Shown here piece by piece: positions 24,607-33,782 of a stretch of 64,000 bases of DNA. The DNA comes from an uncultured Christensenellaceae bacterium (GTDB lineage: Bacteria; Bacillota; Clostridia; Christensenellales; Borkfalkiaceae): assembly GCA_910587365.1 (NCBI GenBank), contig CAJUKJ010000003.1:109289-173288 (forward strand), given 5' to 3'. Position 1 is the stretch's first letter; each line of letters begins with the position of its first letter. The notes under the pieces were generated by a model, which was not told the origin of the DNA, did no database searches, and worked only from the letters and a program-made list of their open reading frames with translations. A program made the translations under genes and the position numbers.

Positions 24607-25938
24607 ATGCAAGAAATTACAGGCGTTTTAACCCCTTCTACCACTCCATATTCCGAGTTTAAAAACCACATTGGGGAATTGGTTACCATAAAGGGTGCGA
24701 TACACAACATACGCGATATGTCGGACTTTGCGTTTATAATCGTAAGGACTGCGCGCGAGCTTATACAGTGCGTTTATTCCCCCGAGTTTTCAGACTACCG
24801 CCTTGACGGAAGCGTAGTCGAGCAGTGCAGTGCAAAGCTTACGGGAAAGGTTGTAAAAAGCGAAACGCGCGACGGCAGCGAAAGATACGAGCTGCAAATC
24901 CACAACATAGAAATTTTATCCACCCCAGCCGACATTCCGCCCGTGGTAATTTCAAAAAAACAAGTTAACTGCGACCTCAGCGTTAACCTCGACAACCGCC
25001 CCGTCACTTTGAGAAACCCCAAGGAACGTGCGATTTTTAAAATTCAGGAAGGCATCCAGCGCGGTTTCCGCGACTATCTTATAAGCCAGAACTTTACCGA
25101 AATTCATTCCCCCAAGATTAACTTTGCCGGTGCCGAGGGCGGAACAAACGTGTTCAAGCTCGATTACTTCGGTAAGACGGTCTACCTTGCGCAAAGCCCC
25201 CAGCTCTACAAGCAGGCCTTAGTTCCCGTTTACGAGCGCGTTTTTGAAATTGCACCCGTTTTCCGTGCCGAACACCACGATACTTCAAGGCATTTGAACG
25301 AGTACATTTCAATGGACTTTGAAATGGGCTTTATAGACAGCTTTACCGATATTATGAATATGGAAACGGGTGCTTTGAAATATATAATGAACCTGTTAAA
25401 GACCGAATACCAGGCGGAAATTGACCTTTTAAAGGTTGACATACCGGAAATTACCTCTATCCCCTGCATCCGCTTTAAGGACGCGAAGGAGCTTTGCGTA
25501 AAAAAACTGAAAAACATAACCGATATGAAGGACTTCGAGCCTGAGGAAGAAGCTTTCCTTGGAAAGTGGGCAAAACAGCAATATAATTCCGATTTCCTGT
25601 TTGTAACCCATTACCTTTCAAAAAAGCGTCCCTTCTATACGATGGACGACCCCGAAGACCCCGAAGTTACCTTGTCCTTCGACCTGTTGTTCAGAGGTAT
25701 AGAAATAACATCGGGCGGACAGAGAATACACGATTACAACCAACAGGTTGAAAAAATGAAAAAGCTTGGAATGAACCCCGAAGAGTTTGAAACCTATCTT
25801 ATGCTTCATAAGTACGGCGCACCCCCGCACGGAGGTTTAGGACTTGGTCTTGAAAGGCTGACTATGCACCTTTTGGGCTTTAAAAACGTCAGATATGCGG
25901 CAATGTTCCCCAGAGATATAAACAGGGTTACGCCGTAA
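24607..25938 (+). CDS. aspS: aspartate--tRNA(Asp/Asn) ligase, archaeal type
   Basis: A class II aminoacyl-tRNA synthetase of 443 residues: an N-terminal OB-fold anticodon domain (about 20-105) and a catalytic domain with motif 2 (PVFRAEHHDTSRHLNEY) and motif 3 (GGLGLGLERLTMHLLG), ending FPRDINRVTP. The short form without the bacterial GAD insertion is the archaeal/eukaryotic-type AspRS that several Clostridia use. Such enzymes are often non-discriminating and also charge tRNA-Asn with Asp for GatCAB amidation; whether this one does cannot be decided here. AGAGG precedes the ATG. Confidence 0.9.
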   Translation: MQEITGVLTPSTTPYSEFKNHIGELVTIKGAIHNIRDMSDFAFIIVRTARELIQCVYSPEFSDYRLDGSVVEQCSAKLTGKVVKSETRDGSERYELQIHNIEILSTPADIPPVVISKKQVNCDLSVNLDNRPVTLRNPKERAIFKIQEGIQRGFRDYLISQNFTEIHSPKINFAGAEGGTNVFKLDYFGKTVYLAQSPQLYKQALVPVYERVFEIAPVFRAEHHDTSRHLNEYISMDFEMGFIDSFTDIMNMETGALKYIMNLLKTEYQAEIDLLKVDIPEITSIPCIRFKDAKELCVKKLKNITDMKDFEPEEEAFLGKWAKQQYNSDFLFVTHYLSKKRPFYTMDDPEDPEVTLSFDLLFRGIEITSGGQRIHDYNQQVEKMKKLGMNPEEFETYLMLHKYGAPPHGGLGLGLERLTMHLLGFKNVRYAAMFPRDINRVTP

Positions 25939-25976
25939 AATGTTCACAAAAATTTGTTTGCACAAATATAAATTAA

Positions 25977-26004
25977 TAGCGGAGCTGACATTTCAGCTCC
26001 GCTA
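25977..26004. terminator. bidirectional terminator between aspS and the flavoprotein gene
   Basis: TAGCGGAGCTGA and its exact complement around CATT, with a CTATTTTTAT run on the plus side. It lies between the two convergent stops. Confidence 0.85.
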
Positions 26005-26010
26005 CTATTT

Positions 26011-26634
26011 TTATCTTATAAAGTTTGTTTTAACCTTAGGTATTATTACGGGCTTTTCAAGTTCCGTTCCCTTCGCACTTTGCAACAGCTTTAAAAGCCA
26101 AGCCATATTGCTACCTATTGCACGCATAATGCAAAGTCCCTCTTCGTCCTGCAAAACCTCTTCCGCCTTGCTGCCGTGAACCATATTCCAATATGTCGAC
26201 GGCACGGGAAGCATATTGTTTATGCCTATATACTTGTTCAGAACGTCGTATGACGCCGTCGTACCGGCGCGGCGTGCGGAAACGATGCTTGCCGCAGGCT
26301 TCAACTGCATATATCTTCCGTATGAATAAAAAAGCCTGTCAAGTATTGCAATCGTTGCACCGTTGGGCGAAGCGTAATGTACGGGTGCGCCGAAGATATA
26401 GCCGTCCGCCGTCTTTACCTTTTCCCCTATAAAATTTAAAACGTCGTCGCCGAACACACAGCCGTTACCTGCTTTACAGCCGCCGCAACCGATACAGCTA
26501 CGGACAGGTTTATTGCCAATCCATATAATTTCACTGTCAACACCCTGTGCTTTGAGTTCGCCAGCAATTACCGTTAATGCAGTGTAAGTACAGCCGTTTT
26601 GGTTGGGGCTGCCGTTAATCATTAATACCTTCAT
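26011..26634 (-). CDS. iron-sulfur flavoprotein / NADPH-dependent FMN reductase
   Basis: A 207-residue flavodoxin-fold redox protein. The phosphate-binding loop of the FMN site is INGSPNQNGCTY (residues 6-17), and a Cys cluster CIGCGGCKAGNGC (about 47-59) marks the iron-sulfur flavoprotein group found in anaerobes and methanogens; GAPVHYASPNG is the flavin-contact loop. It likely moves electrons from ferredoxin or NAD(P)H to an unknown acceptor, possibly in oxidative-stress defence. AAGGAG lies before the ATG. A promoter and a terminator-like hairpin sit in its 100-nt leader, so it may be attenuated. Confidence 0.85.
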   Translation of the reverse strand: MKVLMINGSPNQNGCTYTALTVIAGELKAQGVDSEIIWIGNKPVRSCIGCGGCKAGNGCVFGDDVLNFIGEKVKTADGYIFGAPVHYASPNGATIAILDRLFYSYGRYMQLKPAASIVSARRAGTTASYDVLNKYIGINNMLPVPSTYWNMVHGSKAEEVLQDEEGLCIMRAIGSNMAWLLKLLQSAKGTELEKPVIIPKVKTNFIR

Positions 26635-26644
26635 AATTTCTCCT

Positions 26645-26679
26645 TAAAAAAGAAGGGGCCGAAAAATTCCGACTCCTTC
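26645..26679 (-). terminator. terminator inside the leader of the flavoprotein gene
   Basis: On the minus strand GAAGGAGUCGGA pairs with UUCGGCCCCUUC (one mismatch, some G-U) around AUUU, followed by six U and then the AAGGAG ribosome site. It is downstream of the promoter at 26741-26769, so it terminates the gene's own leader unless antagonised. Confidence 0.7.
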
Positions 26680-26740
26680 CCCTTATCCTATTAAATTGCA
26701 ACTTATCCGCCGCGTGAAATAGTCTGTATTAAGTTCTACA

Positions 26741-26769
26741 AAAATAGCATATATTATCGAAAAAGTCAA
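26741..26769 (-). promoter_or_regulatory. promoter of the flavoprotein gene
   Basis: TTGACT (26764-26769), 17-nt spacer, TATTTT (26741-26746) on the minus strand; start near 26734 gives a leader of about 100 nt with a terminator hairpin. Confidence 0.65.
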
Positions 26770-26806
26770 TACTTTATCAAATTTTTTGTGCAAATTGCAC
26801 AAAAAA

Positions 26807-27508
26807 TTATTTTTTATATAAAAATCTATGGCAGTTTTCGCACTCAGTAACTTCGCCGCCGGCAATTTTTTCTTTTCCGACAAGCGAAAGCTCCATTCCG
26901 CATTTCGAGCAACGGTCGTTTTCAACCCCGCAGATAATGGGGAAGATGCGCTCGCTGCGCTTCATTTCGTATCTTTTCAAAACTTCGGGGTTGATGTCCT
27001 TAGCTAATTTTTCAAGCTCCTTTTTAACCCCGTCCATTTCGGCAAGCTTAACCTTTTTATATTCGGCGTATGCGGCGGACGAAACCTTGTACTGCTCCTG
27101 CACATCCAAGGTCTTTTTCTTGAACGATTTATATTCTTCGTCGGCTTCCTTTACAGACTTTACAAGCGCGTTGATTTCCGACTTAATAGATTTAAGCCTT
27201 TCTGTAATCTGGGTAGCGTTTTTCTTATAAAATGAAATATCCGCGCCACCTTCAACCAATTCGTCAAGGTTTTCAAAGTCCTTTAACGTTTCGGCAATTT
27301 CTTCGTATTTTTTAACAAGCTTATTCAATATAGCGGACATTTCAACCGCCTTTGCTTCCATCGCTTCAAGCTTTTCGGGTGCTTTGGTTAAAAAGCTTTT
27401 CGCCTGTGAATAATTCTTCCTCTCTTCGGAAGAAGCGGCTTCGCGCTCTATCCTTAAAAGCTTCGAGTCTTCCGTCTGATATTTTAAAAGTTGTTCTATT
27501 TGTGCCAT
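26807..27508 (-). CDS. coiled-coil protein with C-terminal zinc ribbon
   Basis: A 233-residue protein of the C4 zinc-ribbon/CT398-like group. Residues 1-180 form a long Glu/Lys-rich antiparallel coiled coil; the C-terminal 40 residues carry two Cys pairs (RCSKCGMEL and ECENCHRFL) spaced as a zinc ribbon. Relatives are linked to RNA metabolism or flagellar trafficking, but no role is settled. AAGGAG is seven nt before the ATG. It lies 15 nt behind the Nif3-like gene, so it belongs to the dgt-dnaG-rpoD-trmK cluster, where this gene is commonly found in Firmicutes. Confidence 0.85.
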   Translation of the reverse strand: MAQIEQLLKYQTEDSKLLRIEREAASSEERKNYSQAKSFLTKAPEKLEAMEAKAVEMSAILNKLVKKYEEIAETLKDFENLDELVEGGADISFYKKNATQITERLKSIKSEINALVKSVKEADEEYKSFKKKTLDVQEQYKVSSAAYAEYKKVKLAEMDGVKKELEKLAKDINPEVLKRYEMKRSERIFPIICGVENDRCSKCGMELSLVGKEKIAGGEVTECENCHRFLYKK

Positions 27509-27523
27509 AAAAAACTCCTTATG

Positions 27524-28294
27524 TCACAACAAGTCTTCATCGGTAAAATACTCCGACGGAATTTGAAGACCTGTTGCAATTTTGTTATAAATTTTATTAA
27601 AGCCGTAGTTTTCGGCTGAATAATGCGTTAAATGTATTATGTTCAGACCTTTTTCCAAAAGTCCCGCAATTTCGTGATGCTTCATATCGGAAGAAACGAA
27701 CACGTCCGCCCCGTTTGAAACAGCAAATGCGATTGCCTTATCGTCGCAGCCAGCCCCGCAGAATGAGGCGACTTTTTTTACCTGTCTTCCGCTATCCCCG
27801 TAAAAGAGTGCGCGTTCGGTTGAAAAGGCGGTTTTTACGATTTTTGAATATTCGGAAAATTTTGTCGGTTGGATTGCGTATACCCTGCCGTAACCGCCAC
27901 CCGCGATATCCGCGAGAATTTCGCAATTCTCCCCACCGAGTCCGCGCATTAAATGATAGTCGATTCCTTCGGGGGCTGCGTCGAAATTCAGGTGCATTGA
28001 AATTACGGATATTCCGCTTTTTATGCACTGTGCAATAGGGTCGTCCGCGTTTATGCGCGAAACTCCGCCGTAAATTGCGGGGTGGTGCGTAACGATTAAA
28101 TTATAACCGTGCGCCTTAGCCTGTTTAACCGCTTTTGCTGACAGGTCAAGAGAAAAGAATGCGCCGTTTACCTGTGCGTTACAGTCGATAATTATTCCGC
28201 TGTTGTCGTACATTGCGTACTTTTTGCAGAACGCGTCCGACAGCGCGACGGGAGCAACCTTTTCAAGCGTTTTTAAAATTTCAGTCAATTTCAC
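27524..28294 (-). CDS. Nif3-like dinuclear metal centre protein
   Basis: A 256-residue member of the Nif3/YqfO/YbgI family, a toroidal hexamer with two metals per subunit. Metal ligands are visible in IVTHHPAIYGG (about residue 67) and at the C-terminal HLTHYSAENYGFNKIY. It is the short form without the PII-like insert of Bacillus YqfO. The family is widespread but its activity is debated (GTP cyclohydrolase-like annotations are unproven). Its start overlaps the end of trmK by 14 nt, the standard neighbour pair. Confidence 0.92.
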   Translation of the reverse strand: MKLTEILKTLEKVAPVALSDAFCKKYAMYDNSGIIIDCNAQVNGAFFSLDLSAKAVKQAKAHGYNLIVTHHPAIYGGVSRINADDPIAQCIKSGISVISMHLNFDAAPEGIDYHLMRGLGGENCEILADIAGGGYGRVYAIQPTKFSEYSKIVKTAFSTERALFYGDSGRQVKKVASFCGAGCDDKAIAFAVSNGADVFVSSDMKHHEIAGLLEKGLNIIHLTHYSAENYGFNKIYNKIATGLQIPSEYFTDEDLL

Positions 28295-28931
28295 TTTTCA
28301 ATACCCCCTCCATAAAAGAAATTTCGGTTTCAAGGCGCGAACGGTTTTCATCCGTCATAGTCCTTAGTAAGTAACTTTTCTTTTTTGAAAGTTCGGTTTT
28401 TAAATAGTCATAAAACACGGTATTTTTCAAACTGTCCTTACCGTATTTCAACTGCGCTTCGGAATAATTTTGCGGACTGCCGCACCTTACTCCTTTTATG
28501 ATAAAATAATAATTTTTACCGTCCGTAAAAATATCGTCGGTTGTAATTTCACAGTTTGCGGAAATAAGATATTTACGCACCTCTTCCGCGTTTTTCATTG
28601 GCTGGAATACATACGATTTGGGAATAAAAGAGTTTTTTAAGATTTTGACAATCTCCTCCCCGCCTATACCTGCAATGAGAACTTCGTCGGTATTCACGTC
28701 CAAGCCTTCAAGCCCGTCGCAGCAAGCTGCGCAGCATCTGCCGTTTTTTATGTATACGGACAAAAGAGTTTCAGCCTTTGAAAGGCTTTTTTCGCTTATA
28801 TCCGAAATTACCGCTCTTTCACAGAGTCCGTTTTTTAGCATATATTCCGCACAGTAGCCGTGGTCGCACGCAACGTCCGCAAAGGTATTGCACGGCTGTA
28901 AATAGGTGCAGAGTTTTTTTATTCTGTCCAT
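28281..28931 (-). CDS. trmK: tRNA (adenine(22)-N1)-methyltransferase TrmK
   Basis: Methylates N1 of A22 in the D-loop of tRNA, using S-adenosylmethionine. The 216-residue protein starts with a class I methyltransferase motif TFADVACDHGYCAEYML (residues 17-33), then VLIAGIGGEEIVKIL and FQPMKNAEEVRKYL, as in the TrmK family; the C-terminal part is a coiled coil (KTELSKKKSYLL). The usual QP in the catalytic region is present as FQPMKN. Its neighbours rpoD and nif3-like are the conserved Firmicutes order. A structured element separates it from rpoD. Confidence 0.92.
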   Translation of the reverse strand: MDRIKKLCTYLQPCNTFADVACDHGYCAEYMLKNGLCERAVISDISEKSLSKAETLLSVYIKNGRCCAACCDGLEGLDVNTDEVLIAGIGGEEIVKILKNSFIPKSYVFQPMKNAEEVRKYLISANCEITTDDIFTDGKNYYFIIKGVRCGSPQNYSEAQLKYGKDSLKNTVFYDYLKTELSKKKSYLLRTMTDENRSRLETEISFMEGVLKSEID

Positions 28932-28947
28932 AAGCCTATGTTAATTG

Positions 28948-29067
28948 AAAACACAGAGATACAAGCAAGACAAGCCGCGTGAGCATTTGCGAGGGGAGTT
29001 TACTTAACGTAAAAGGCCCTATGCAAAGCGGAACGCAACACAATATTGCGAAGTGTATATGTGTTTT
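28948..29067 (-). repeat. intercistronic structured element, copy B
   Basis: Second of three related elements. On the minus strand it overlaps the rpoD stop codon. Outer stem AAAACACA/UGUGUUUU with an inner AUAC/GUAU; hairpin GCAA-UAUUGUG-UUGC; hairpin UUUAC-GUUAA-GUAAA followed by CUCCCCU; then the GUCUUGCUUGUAUCUC end shared with copy C. It ends about 17 nt before the trmK ATG. Confidence 0.65.
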
Positions 29068-30124
29068 AGGTATCAAGGAAGTCTTTCAAATGTTTAGACC
29101 TTGAAGGATGCCTTAATTTACGAAGTGCTTTCGCCTCAATCTGACGAATACGCTCACGCGTGACGTTAAATTCCCTGCCTACCTCTTCAAGAGTTCTGGG
29201 TCTGCCGTCGTCCACGCCGTAGCGAAGACGTAAAACCTTTTCCTCACGCGGGGTAAGACTGTTTAATACCGTCAAAAGCGTTTCTTTCAGCATTGTTGTG
29301 GAAACGCTGTCCGAGGGAGTTTCGGTAGACTCGTCTTCGATAAAATCGCCGAGATGGCTGTCCTCCTCCTCGCCGATAGGCGTTTCCAACGAAACGGGGT
29401 CCTGCGCGATTTTCTGGATTTCGCGGACGCGCTCTTCGGTAATGTGCATTTCCTCGGCTATTTCCGCAGGGGTCGGTTCTCTGCCGTACTTCTGCAATAA
29501 AAGCCTTGAAACGCGTGTCAGCTTGTTTATTGTTTCTACCATATGGACGGGGATACGGATAGTCCTTGCCTGGTCGGCAATGGCCCTTGTTATCGCCTGC
29601 CTTATCCACCAGGTAGCATACGTTGAAAATTTAAAACCCTTCTGATAATCGAATTTTTCAACAGCCTTCATAAGTCCGAGGTTGCCTTCCTGAATTAAAT
29701 CGAGAAAGAGCATTCCGCGTCCTACGTACCTCTTTGCAATAGATACAACTAACCTTAAATTGGCTTCGGAAAGCTTTTTCTTTGCATCCTCGTCGCCGTC
29801 CTGCATTCTGCGCGCAAGCTCTATTTCGTCGTCGGGAGAAAGAAGGGGTACCCTGCCTATGTCCTTTAAATACATTTTTACAGGGTCGTCAAGCCCTATG
29901 TCCGAAAGGGCTTGTTCGTAAAGCTCTTTATCGCGCTCCGCCTCGTCGATTATCTGTATGCCCGCTTCGGCAATCGACTTATAGACGTAGTCCATCTGAT
30001 TGGGCGTAGTTTCGTATTTTTCCATAATATCGCATAGCGCGTTTGTGGTAATACTACCCTTCGAGCCGTAATTGTCGATTATTTGTTTTAAAATGTCGTT
30101 TAACTTCTGTTCGGATAAACTCAT
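29066..30124 (-). CDS. rpoD: primary RNA polymerase sigma factor RpoD (SigA)
   Basis: The housekeeping sigma-70 factor. The 352-residue protein has the short N-terminal region of Firmicutes SigA, region 2 (LRLVVSIAKRYVGRGMLFLDLIQEG with FSTYATWWIRQAI for -10 recognition), region 3 and region 4 with VTRERIRQIEAKALRKLRHPSR for -35 recognition. Its start overlaps dnaG by four nt, the macromolecular-synthesis operon arrangement. The many TTGACA/TATAAT-like promoters in this window fit this factor. Confidence 0.97.
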   Translation of the reverse strand: MSLSEQKLNDILKQIIDNYGSKGSITTNALCDIMEKYETTPNQMDYVYKSIAEAGIQIIDEAERDKELYEQALSDIGLDDPVKMYLKDIGRVPLLSPDDEIELARRMQDGDEDAKKKLSEANLRLVVSIAKRYVGRGMLFLDLIQEGNLGLMKAVEKFDYQKGFKFSTYATWWIRQAITRAIADQARTIRIPVHMVETINKLTRVSRLLLQKYGREPTPAEIAEEMHITEERVREIQKIAQDPVSLETPIGEEEDSHLGDFIEDESTETPSDSVSTTMLKETLLTVLNSLTPREEKVLRLRYGVDDGRPRTLEEVGREFNVTRERIRQIEAKALRKLRHPSRSKHLKDFLDT

Positions 30125-31911
30125 TGTCTTTCTCCGCTTTTTAATTTTTCCTTTTGTTTTATAAGTTGGTTAATTTCCGACGCTATTGCGATTTTTTGTG
30201 AAATTTCGCGTTGGGCTTCGCTTTGTGCCTTTAAAGAATTTATGCGTTTGTCAATTCGGTTAAGCTTTAATTTAGTTACGCAGTCGTAAAAGCTTTTTAC
30301 CGCAACCTCGCCGGAAAGAGTTTCGCCTGCGCTGTAGTCGAGGATACGGCACAGCTCTTCATACTCGGGGGTATTTTCGTCAAAAAACTCAAACAGTTCC
30401 GCAGGATGAATTTTTTCTTCCATAAGCGTTTTTGACTTTATATATTTAGCGATTATATCGTGTACCTCACTGCAATAAGGTATTTCGGTAACGTCCCCCT
30501 CGGCGTACTTCGCACCGAAGAGATAGGAAGCGATTACGAAACGTGAAGCCTTTACCGTCACGTTTGAATTATCCTTACGGACGGGTTGCTTTTCCGGTTC
30601 GGCTTTAAGTTGTATCGGTTCGGAATTTAAATCGCGGCTCAGCGACTCGTAAGTAATTCCCGTTTTATCGCGCAGACGCTTTAAAAGCTCTTCCTGCTCC
30701 GCCGCGCTGTCCGCCGTGCGGACTATCCTTATCGCTTCCGAAAGATATTTACGCTTGTCCTCGGTTTTGTTTAAGTCGAAACCGCGTTCGAGAACGGATA
30801 ACTTGTAATCGATAAGCGGCATTGCGGAATTAAGGCATTTACGGTATTCGTCCGCGCCACGCTGTTTTATTACGTCGTCGGGGTCAAGACCGTCGGGCAG
30901 AGGTATTACCTTTATATTAAGACCCGCTTCCTTAAAGATATCAAGTCCGCGCAGATTGGCTTTAATACCCGCGCCGTCGCCGTCGTAACTGCTTAGCACG
31001 GTGTCCGCATAGCGTTTAATAAGCCTTGCCTGATCCTGCGTAAGCGACGTACCCATATTTGCAACTACGTTTTTAAAGCCTGCCTGATATAGCGAAAGGG
31101 TGTCCATATACCCCTCTACCATAATCACTTCTTTTATAGTTTGGGTCTTTCTTAGTTTTTTTAAAAGGTTAATGTTATAAAGCGTTTTGCTTTTGTTAAA
31201 TATAAGAGTTTCTTTTGTGTTTTTATATTTTGCAAAATCCGTTTTTTTAAGCACCCTGCCGCCGAAAGCCACAACCTCGTCCATTGCGTTGATTATTGGA
31301 AATATCAGCCTTCCGCCCTGTGCGTCAGACAGCCTGCCGTCAACCTCGTTAACCGCACCGCTGTCAACTATATCCTGCTTTGAATAGCCCTTGGATAAAA
31401 GGAACTTAGGCAAATCGCTGAAATTCAAGCTTGCGCCAATACCGAAAGTTCTTACTATTTTTGACGGAATATTGCGTTTTAATATGTAATTTATATGCTC
31501 GTCGGCTTTGCCCGAATTTAAATTATCGAGATAGAAATGCGCGCAATCGTTCATTATTTTTAAAAGAGTGTCGCGCTTTCTTTTCATTTCTACCGTCTTC
31601 TGATTGTCAAAACCAGACTGCGGAAGCTGCAAGCCCGCCCTTTCCGCAAGAATTTTGACAGCGTCCATAAAGTCGATGTTTTCCATTTCGCGGACGAACT
31701 TTATGACGTCGCCCGACTCGCCGCAGCCGAAGCAGTGATAGTACTGGTCGGCTTCATTAATGGAAAACGACGGGGTTTTTTCGTGGTGGAACGGACAGCA
31801 AGCCCAATAGCTTCCTCCGCGGCGTTCCAACGTGAGATAACTGCCGGCAACGTCTACAATATTAAGTTTTTCTTTAAGAGTAATTAAAAACTCCTGTAAT
31901 GCTGTTGCCAT
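30121..31911 (-). CDS. dnaG: DNA primase
   Basis: Makes RNA primers for replication. The 596-residue protein has the N-terminal CHC2 zinc finger (CPFHHEKTPSFSI ... HCFGCGESGD, residues 38-65), the RNA-polymerase core with the TOPRIM EVIMVEGYMD and SYDGDGAG motifs (about 265-320), and a C-terminal DnaB-interaction region. It lies between a dGTPase gene (39 nt upstream) and rpoD (4-nt overlap). No convincing Shine-Dalgarno precedes the ATG. Confidence 0.97.
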   Translation of the reverse strand: MATALQEFLITLKEKLNIVDVAGSYLTLERRGGSYWACCPFHHEKTPSFSINEADQYYHCFGCGESGDVIKFVREMENIDFMDAVKILAERAGLQLPQSGFDNQKTVEMKRKRDTLLKIMNDCAHFYLDNLNSGKADEHINYILKRNIPSKIVRTFGIGASLNFSDLPKFLLSKGYSKQDIVDSGAVNEVDGRLSDAQGGRLIFPIINAMDEVVAFGGRVLKKTDFAKYKNTKETLIFNKSKTLYNINLLKKLRKTQTIKEVIMVEGYMDTLSLYQAGFKNVVANMGTSLTQDQARLIKRYADTVLSSYDGDGAGIKANLRGLDIFKEAGLNIKVIPLPDGLDPDDVIKQRGADEYRKCLNSAMPLIDYKLSVLERGFDLNKTEDKRKYLSEAIRIVRTADSAAEQEELLKRLRDKTGITYESLSRDLNSEPIQLKAEPEKQPVRKDNSNVTVKASRFVIASYLFGAKYAEGDVTEIPYCSEVHDIIAKYIKSKTLMEEKIHPAELFEFFDENTPEYEELCRILDYSAGETLSGEVAVKSFYDCVTKLKLNRIDKRINSLKAQSEAQREISQKIAIASEINQLIKQKEKLKSGERQ

Positions 31912-31950
31912 AATAAAATATCAAAACGCGGTAATGCGGGCATATACGTT

Positions 31951-32979
31951 TTACCTGCCTTCGTCAATAAACGACCATCCCTTGGGTACGAATATATTAT
32001 TAAACATATAGACCGCATATCTGTCGGTCATTGACGAAATATAATCGCAAACGACTTGTTCGCGTGGGTATTTTTCAATTAGTGAAATATAAGTTTGGGG
32101 TAAATCTTCGGGACGGGACATAAAGTGCGAATACATTGCGGATAACATTCTTTCCGCTTTCTCCTCCTCGCCCTTGGCAGAGTCGGTAAGATATACCCGT
32201 TCAAACATAAAAGAACGCAGCTTTTCACTTGCCTTTTCAATGGACAAATCCATTTTAACGTCGTTTACGCCGTAAGAATTTTTGTAAATAGACGTAATTG
32301 CCGTATTTATACGCTCCTTGGAGGTTTTTCCGAGAACGCCTATTATATCTTCGGGAACGTCGTCCATACTGAGTATACCGGCGCGGACGGCGTCGTTTAA
32401 ATCGTGGTTTATGTAAGCAATTCTGTCGGCAAGGGAAACGCATTTGCCTTCAAGCGTGGCAGGCTTGCCGCTCTTTTTATGGTTTAATATGCCATCGCGC
32501 ACCTCAAACGTGAGGTTTAGCCCCAATCCGTCCTTTTCAAGTACATCGACGACGCGCAGCGACTGCACGTTATGCTCGAAGCCCGTAGGCGATAACTTGT
32601 TAAGTATTCGCTCTCCGCTGTGTCCGAAAGGCGTATGCCCCAAATCGTGACCGAGTGCGATTGCTTCCGCCAAGTCTTCGTTTAAAGATAGGGCGCGCGC
32701 TATACTTCTTGCTATTTGCGCCACGTCCAGGGTGTGCGTAAGGCGGGTTATGTAATGGTCGCCTTCGGGCGAAAAGAAAACCTGCGTCTTGTTTTTCAGC
32801 CTACGGAAAGCTTTACAGTAAATAAGCCTGTCCCTATCACGCTGAAAATCCGTTCGCATAGCGCAAGGAGCCTCTTCACGCTGTCTGCCGCGGGTATTTT
32901 TCGATTGCGTTGCATACGGCGATAAAAAAGCCTGCTCTATTGCATATGTTTTTTGTTTTAAAGACTGCATCTTTTCCAT
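31951..32979 (-). CDS. dgt: deoxyguanosinetriphosphate triphosphohydrolase (dGTPase-like)
   Basis: An HD-domain phosphohydrolase that removes triphosphate from dGTP or related dNTPs. The 342-residue protein shows the Dgt start (FQRDRDRLIYCKAFRRLKNKTQVF), the metal ligands THTLDVAQIARSIAR and LGHDLGHTPFGHSGE (about residues 80-125) and NHDLNDAV later. This short form is the Firmicutes dgt that commonly precedes dnaG-rpoD. It heads the cluster. It links nucleotide-pool control to replication, but the substrate is from family knowledge only. Confidence 0.9.
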   Translation of the reverse strand: MEKMQSLKQKTYAIEQAFLSPYATQSKNTRGRQREEAPCAMRTDFQRDRDRLIYCKAFRRLKNKTQVFFSPEGDHYITRLTHTLDVAQIARSIARALSLNEDLAEAIALGHDLGHTPFGHSGERILNKLSPTGFEHNVQSLRVVDVLEKDGLGLNLTFEVRDGILNHKKSGKPATLEGKCVSLADRIAYINHDLNDAVRAGILSMDDVPEDIIGVLGKTSKERINTAITSIYKNSYGVNDVKMDLSIEKASEKLRSFMFERVYLTDSAKGEEEKAERMLSAMYSHFMSRPEDLPQTYISLIEKYPREQVVCDYISSMTDRYAVYMFNNIFVPKGWSFIDEGR

Positions 32980-33056
32980 TACTATTATTAATTACGAAAA
33001 AATTTACGAATTTCCTTTTTTTTATACAATATTTTTTGAATAATAATTTTAATATT

Positions 33057-33782
33057 TTATTTACCGAAGCCGCCGCCGACGGATAATACCTCGCCCGTCA
33101 CGTAGTCCGCTTCCGCGAGATATATACAGGCTTTTGCCACGTCCTCGGGATAGCCTATGCGTCCAGCGGGAATTTGTTCGATAAGACTTTCCATCTCCTC
33201 TTCGGTAAGACGGCTGTTCATATCTGTATCGATTACGCCCGGGGATACGCAGTTTACGCGAACCTTCGAAGGCGCGAGTTCTTTGGCGAGAGCTTTTGTA
33301 AAAGCGATTACCGCACCCTTAGAAGCGGAATATGCAACCTCGCAGCTTGCGCCCACTTCGCCCCAGATTGAGGATATATTTATTATGCTTCCGCCGCCGT
33401 TGCAAATCATCATATCGGTTACGGCGCGGCAACAGTAGAACACTCCCTTTGCGTTTACGCCGAAAACCTTGTCCCAATCGTATGCGGAAGTGTCCTGTAT
33501 GACGCGGACGAGCGATATGCCCGCATTGTTTACAAGCACGTCCAATTTTTCGTAGATGCCGAAAAACTCCTTGAACATCTGCTTTACCTGCGCTTCGTCG
33601 GAAACGTCCGCACGCATAAGCACGGGACAGTAGCCAAGCATATTAAATTCTTCCTGTGTGGCAATCGCAGTCTGTTCGTCGCTGTGATAGTTGATAACCA
33701 CCTCGTAGCCCTGTGCTAAAAATTCAAGGGCTATCGCCTTGCCTATCCCCTTGGTTCCGCCCGTTATAAGTGCAGTTTTCAT
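33057..33782 (-). CDS. SDR reductase, YmfI/FabG-like
   Basis: A 241-residue short-chain reductase with TGGTKGIG at residues 8-15, NNAGIS, and the catalytic Ser and YSASK (SSIWGEVGASCEVAYSAS). The SSIWGEVGASCEVAYSASKG block is characteristic of the YmfI group (elongation factor P 5-aminopentanone reductase) rather than fatty-acid FabG. It is the last gene of the shikimate operon, overlapping aroK by four nt. The EF-P role is inferred from this signature; a plain 3-oxoacyl-ACP reductase is the alternative. Confidence 0.82.
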   Translation of the reverse strand: MKTALITGGTKGIGKAIALEFLAQGYEVVINYHSDEQTAIATQEEFNMLGYCPVLMRADVSDEAQVKQMFKEFFGIYEKLDVLVNNAGISLVRVIQDTSAYDWDKVFGVNAKGVFYCCRAVTDMMICNGGGSIINISSIWGEVGASCEVAYSASKGAVIAFTKALAKELAPSKVRVNCVSPGVIDTDMNSRLTEEEMESLIEQIPAGRIGYPEDVAKACIYLAEADYVTGEVLSVGGGFGK

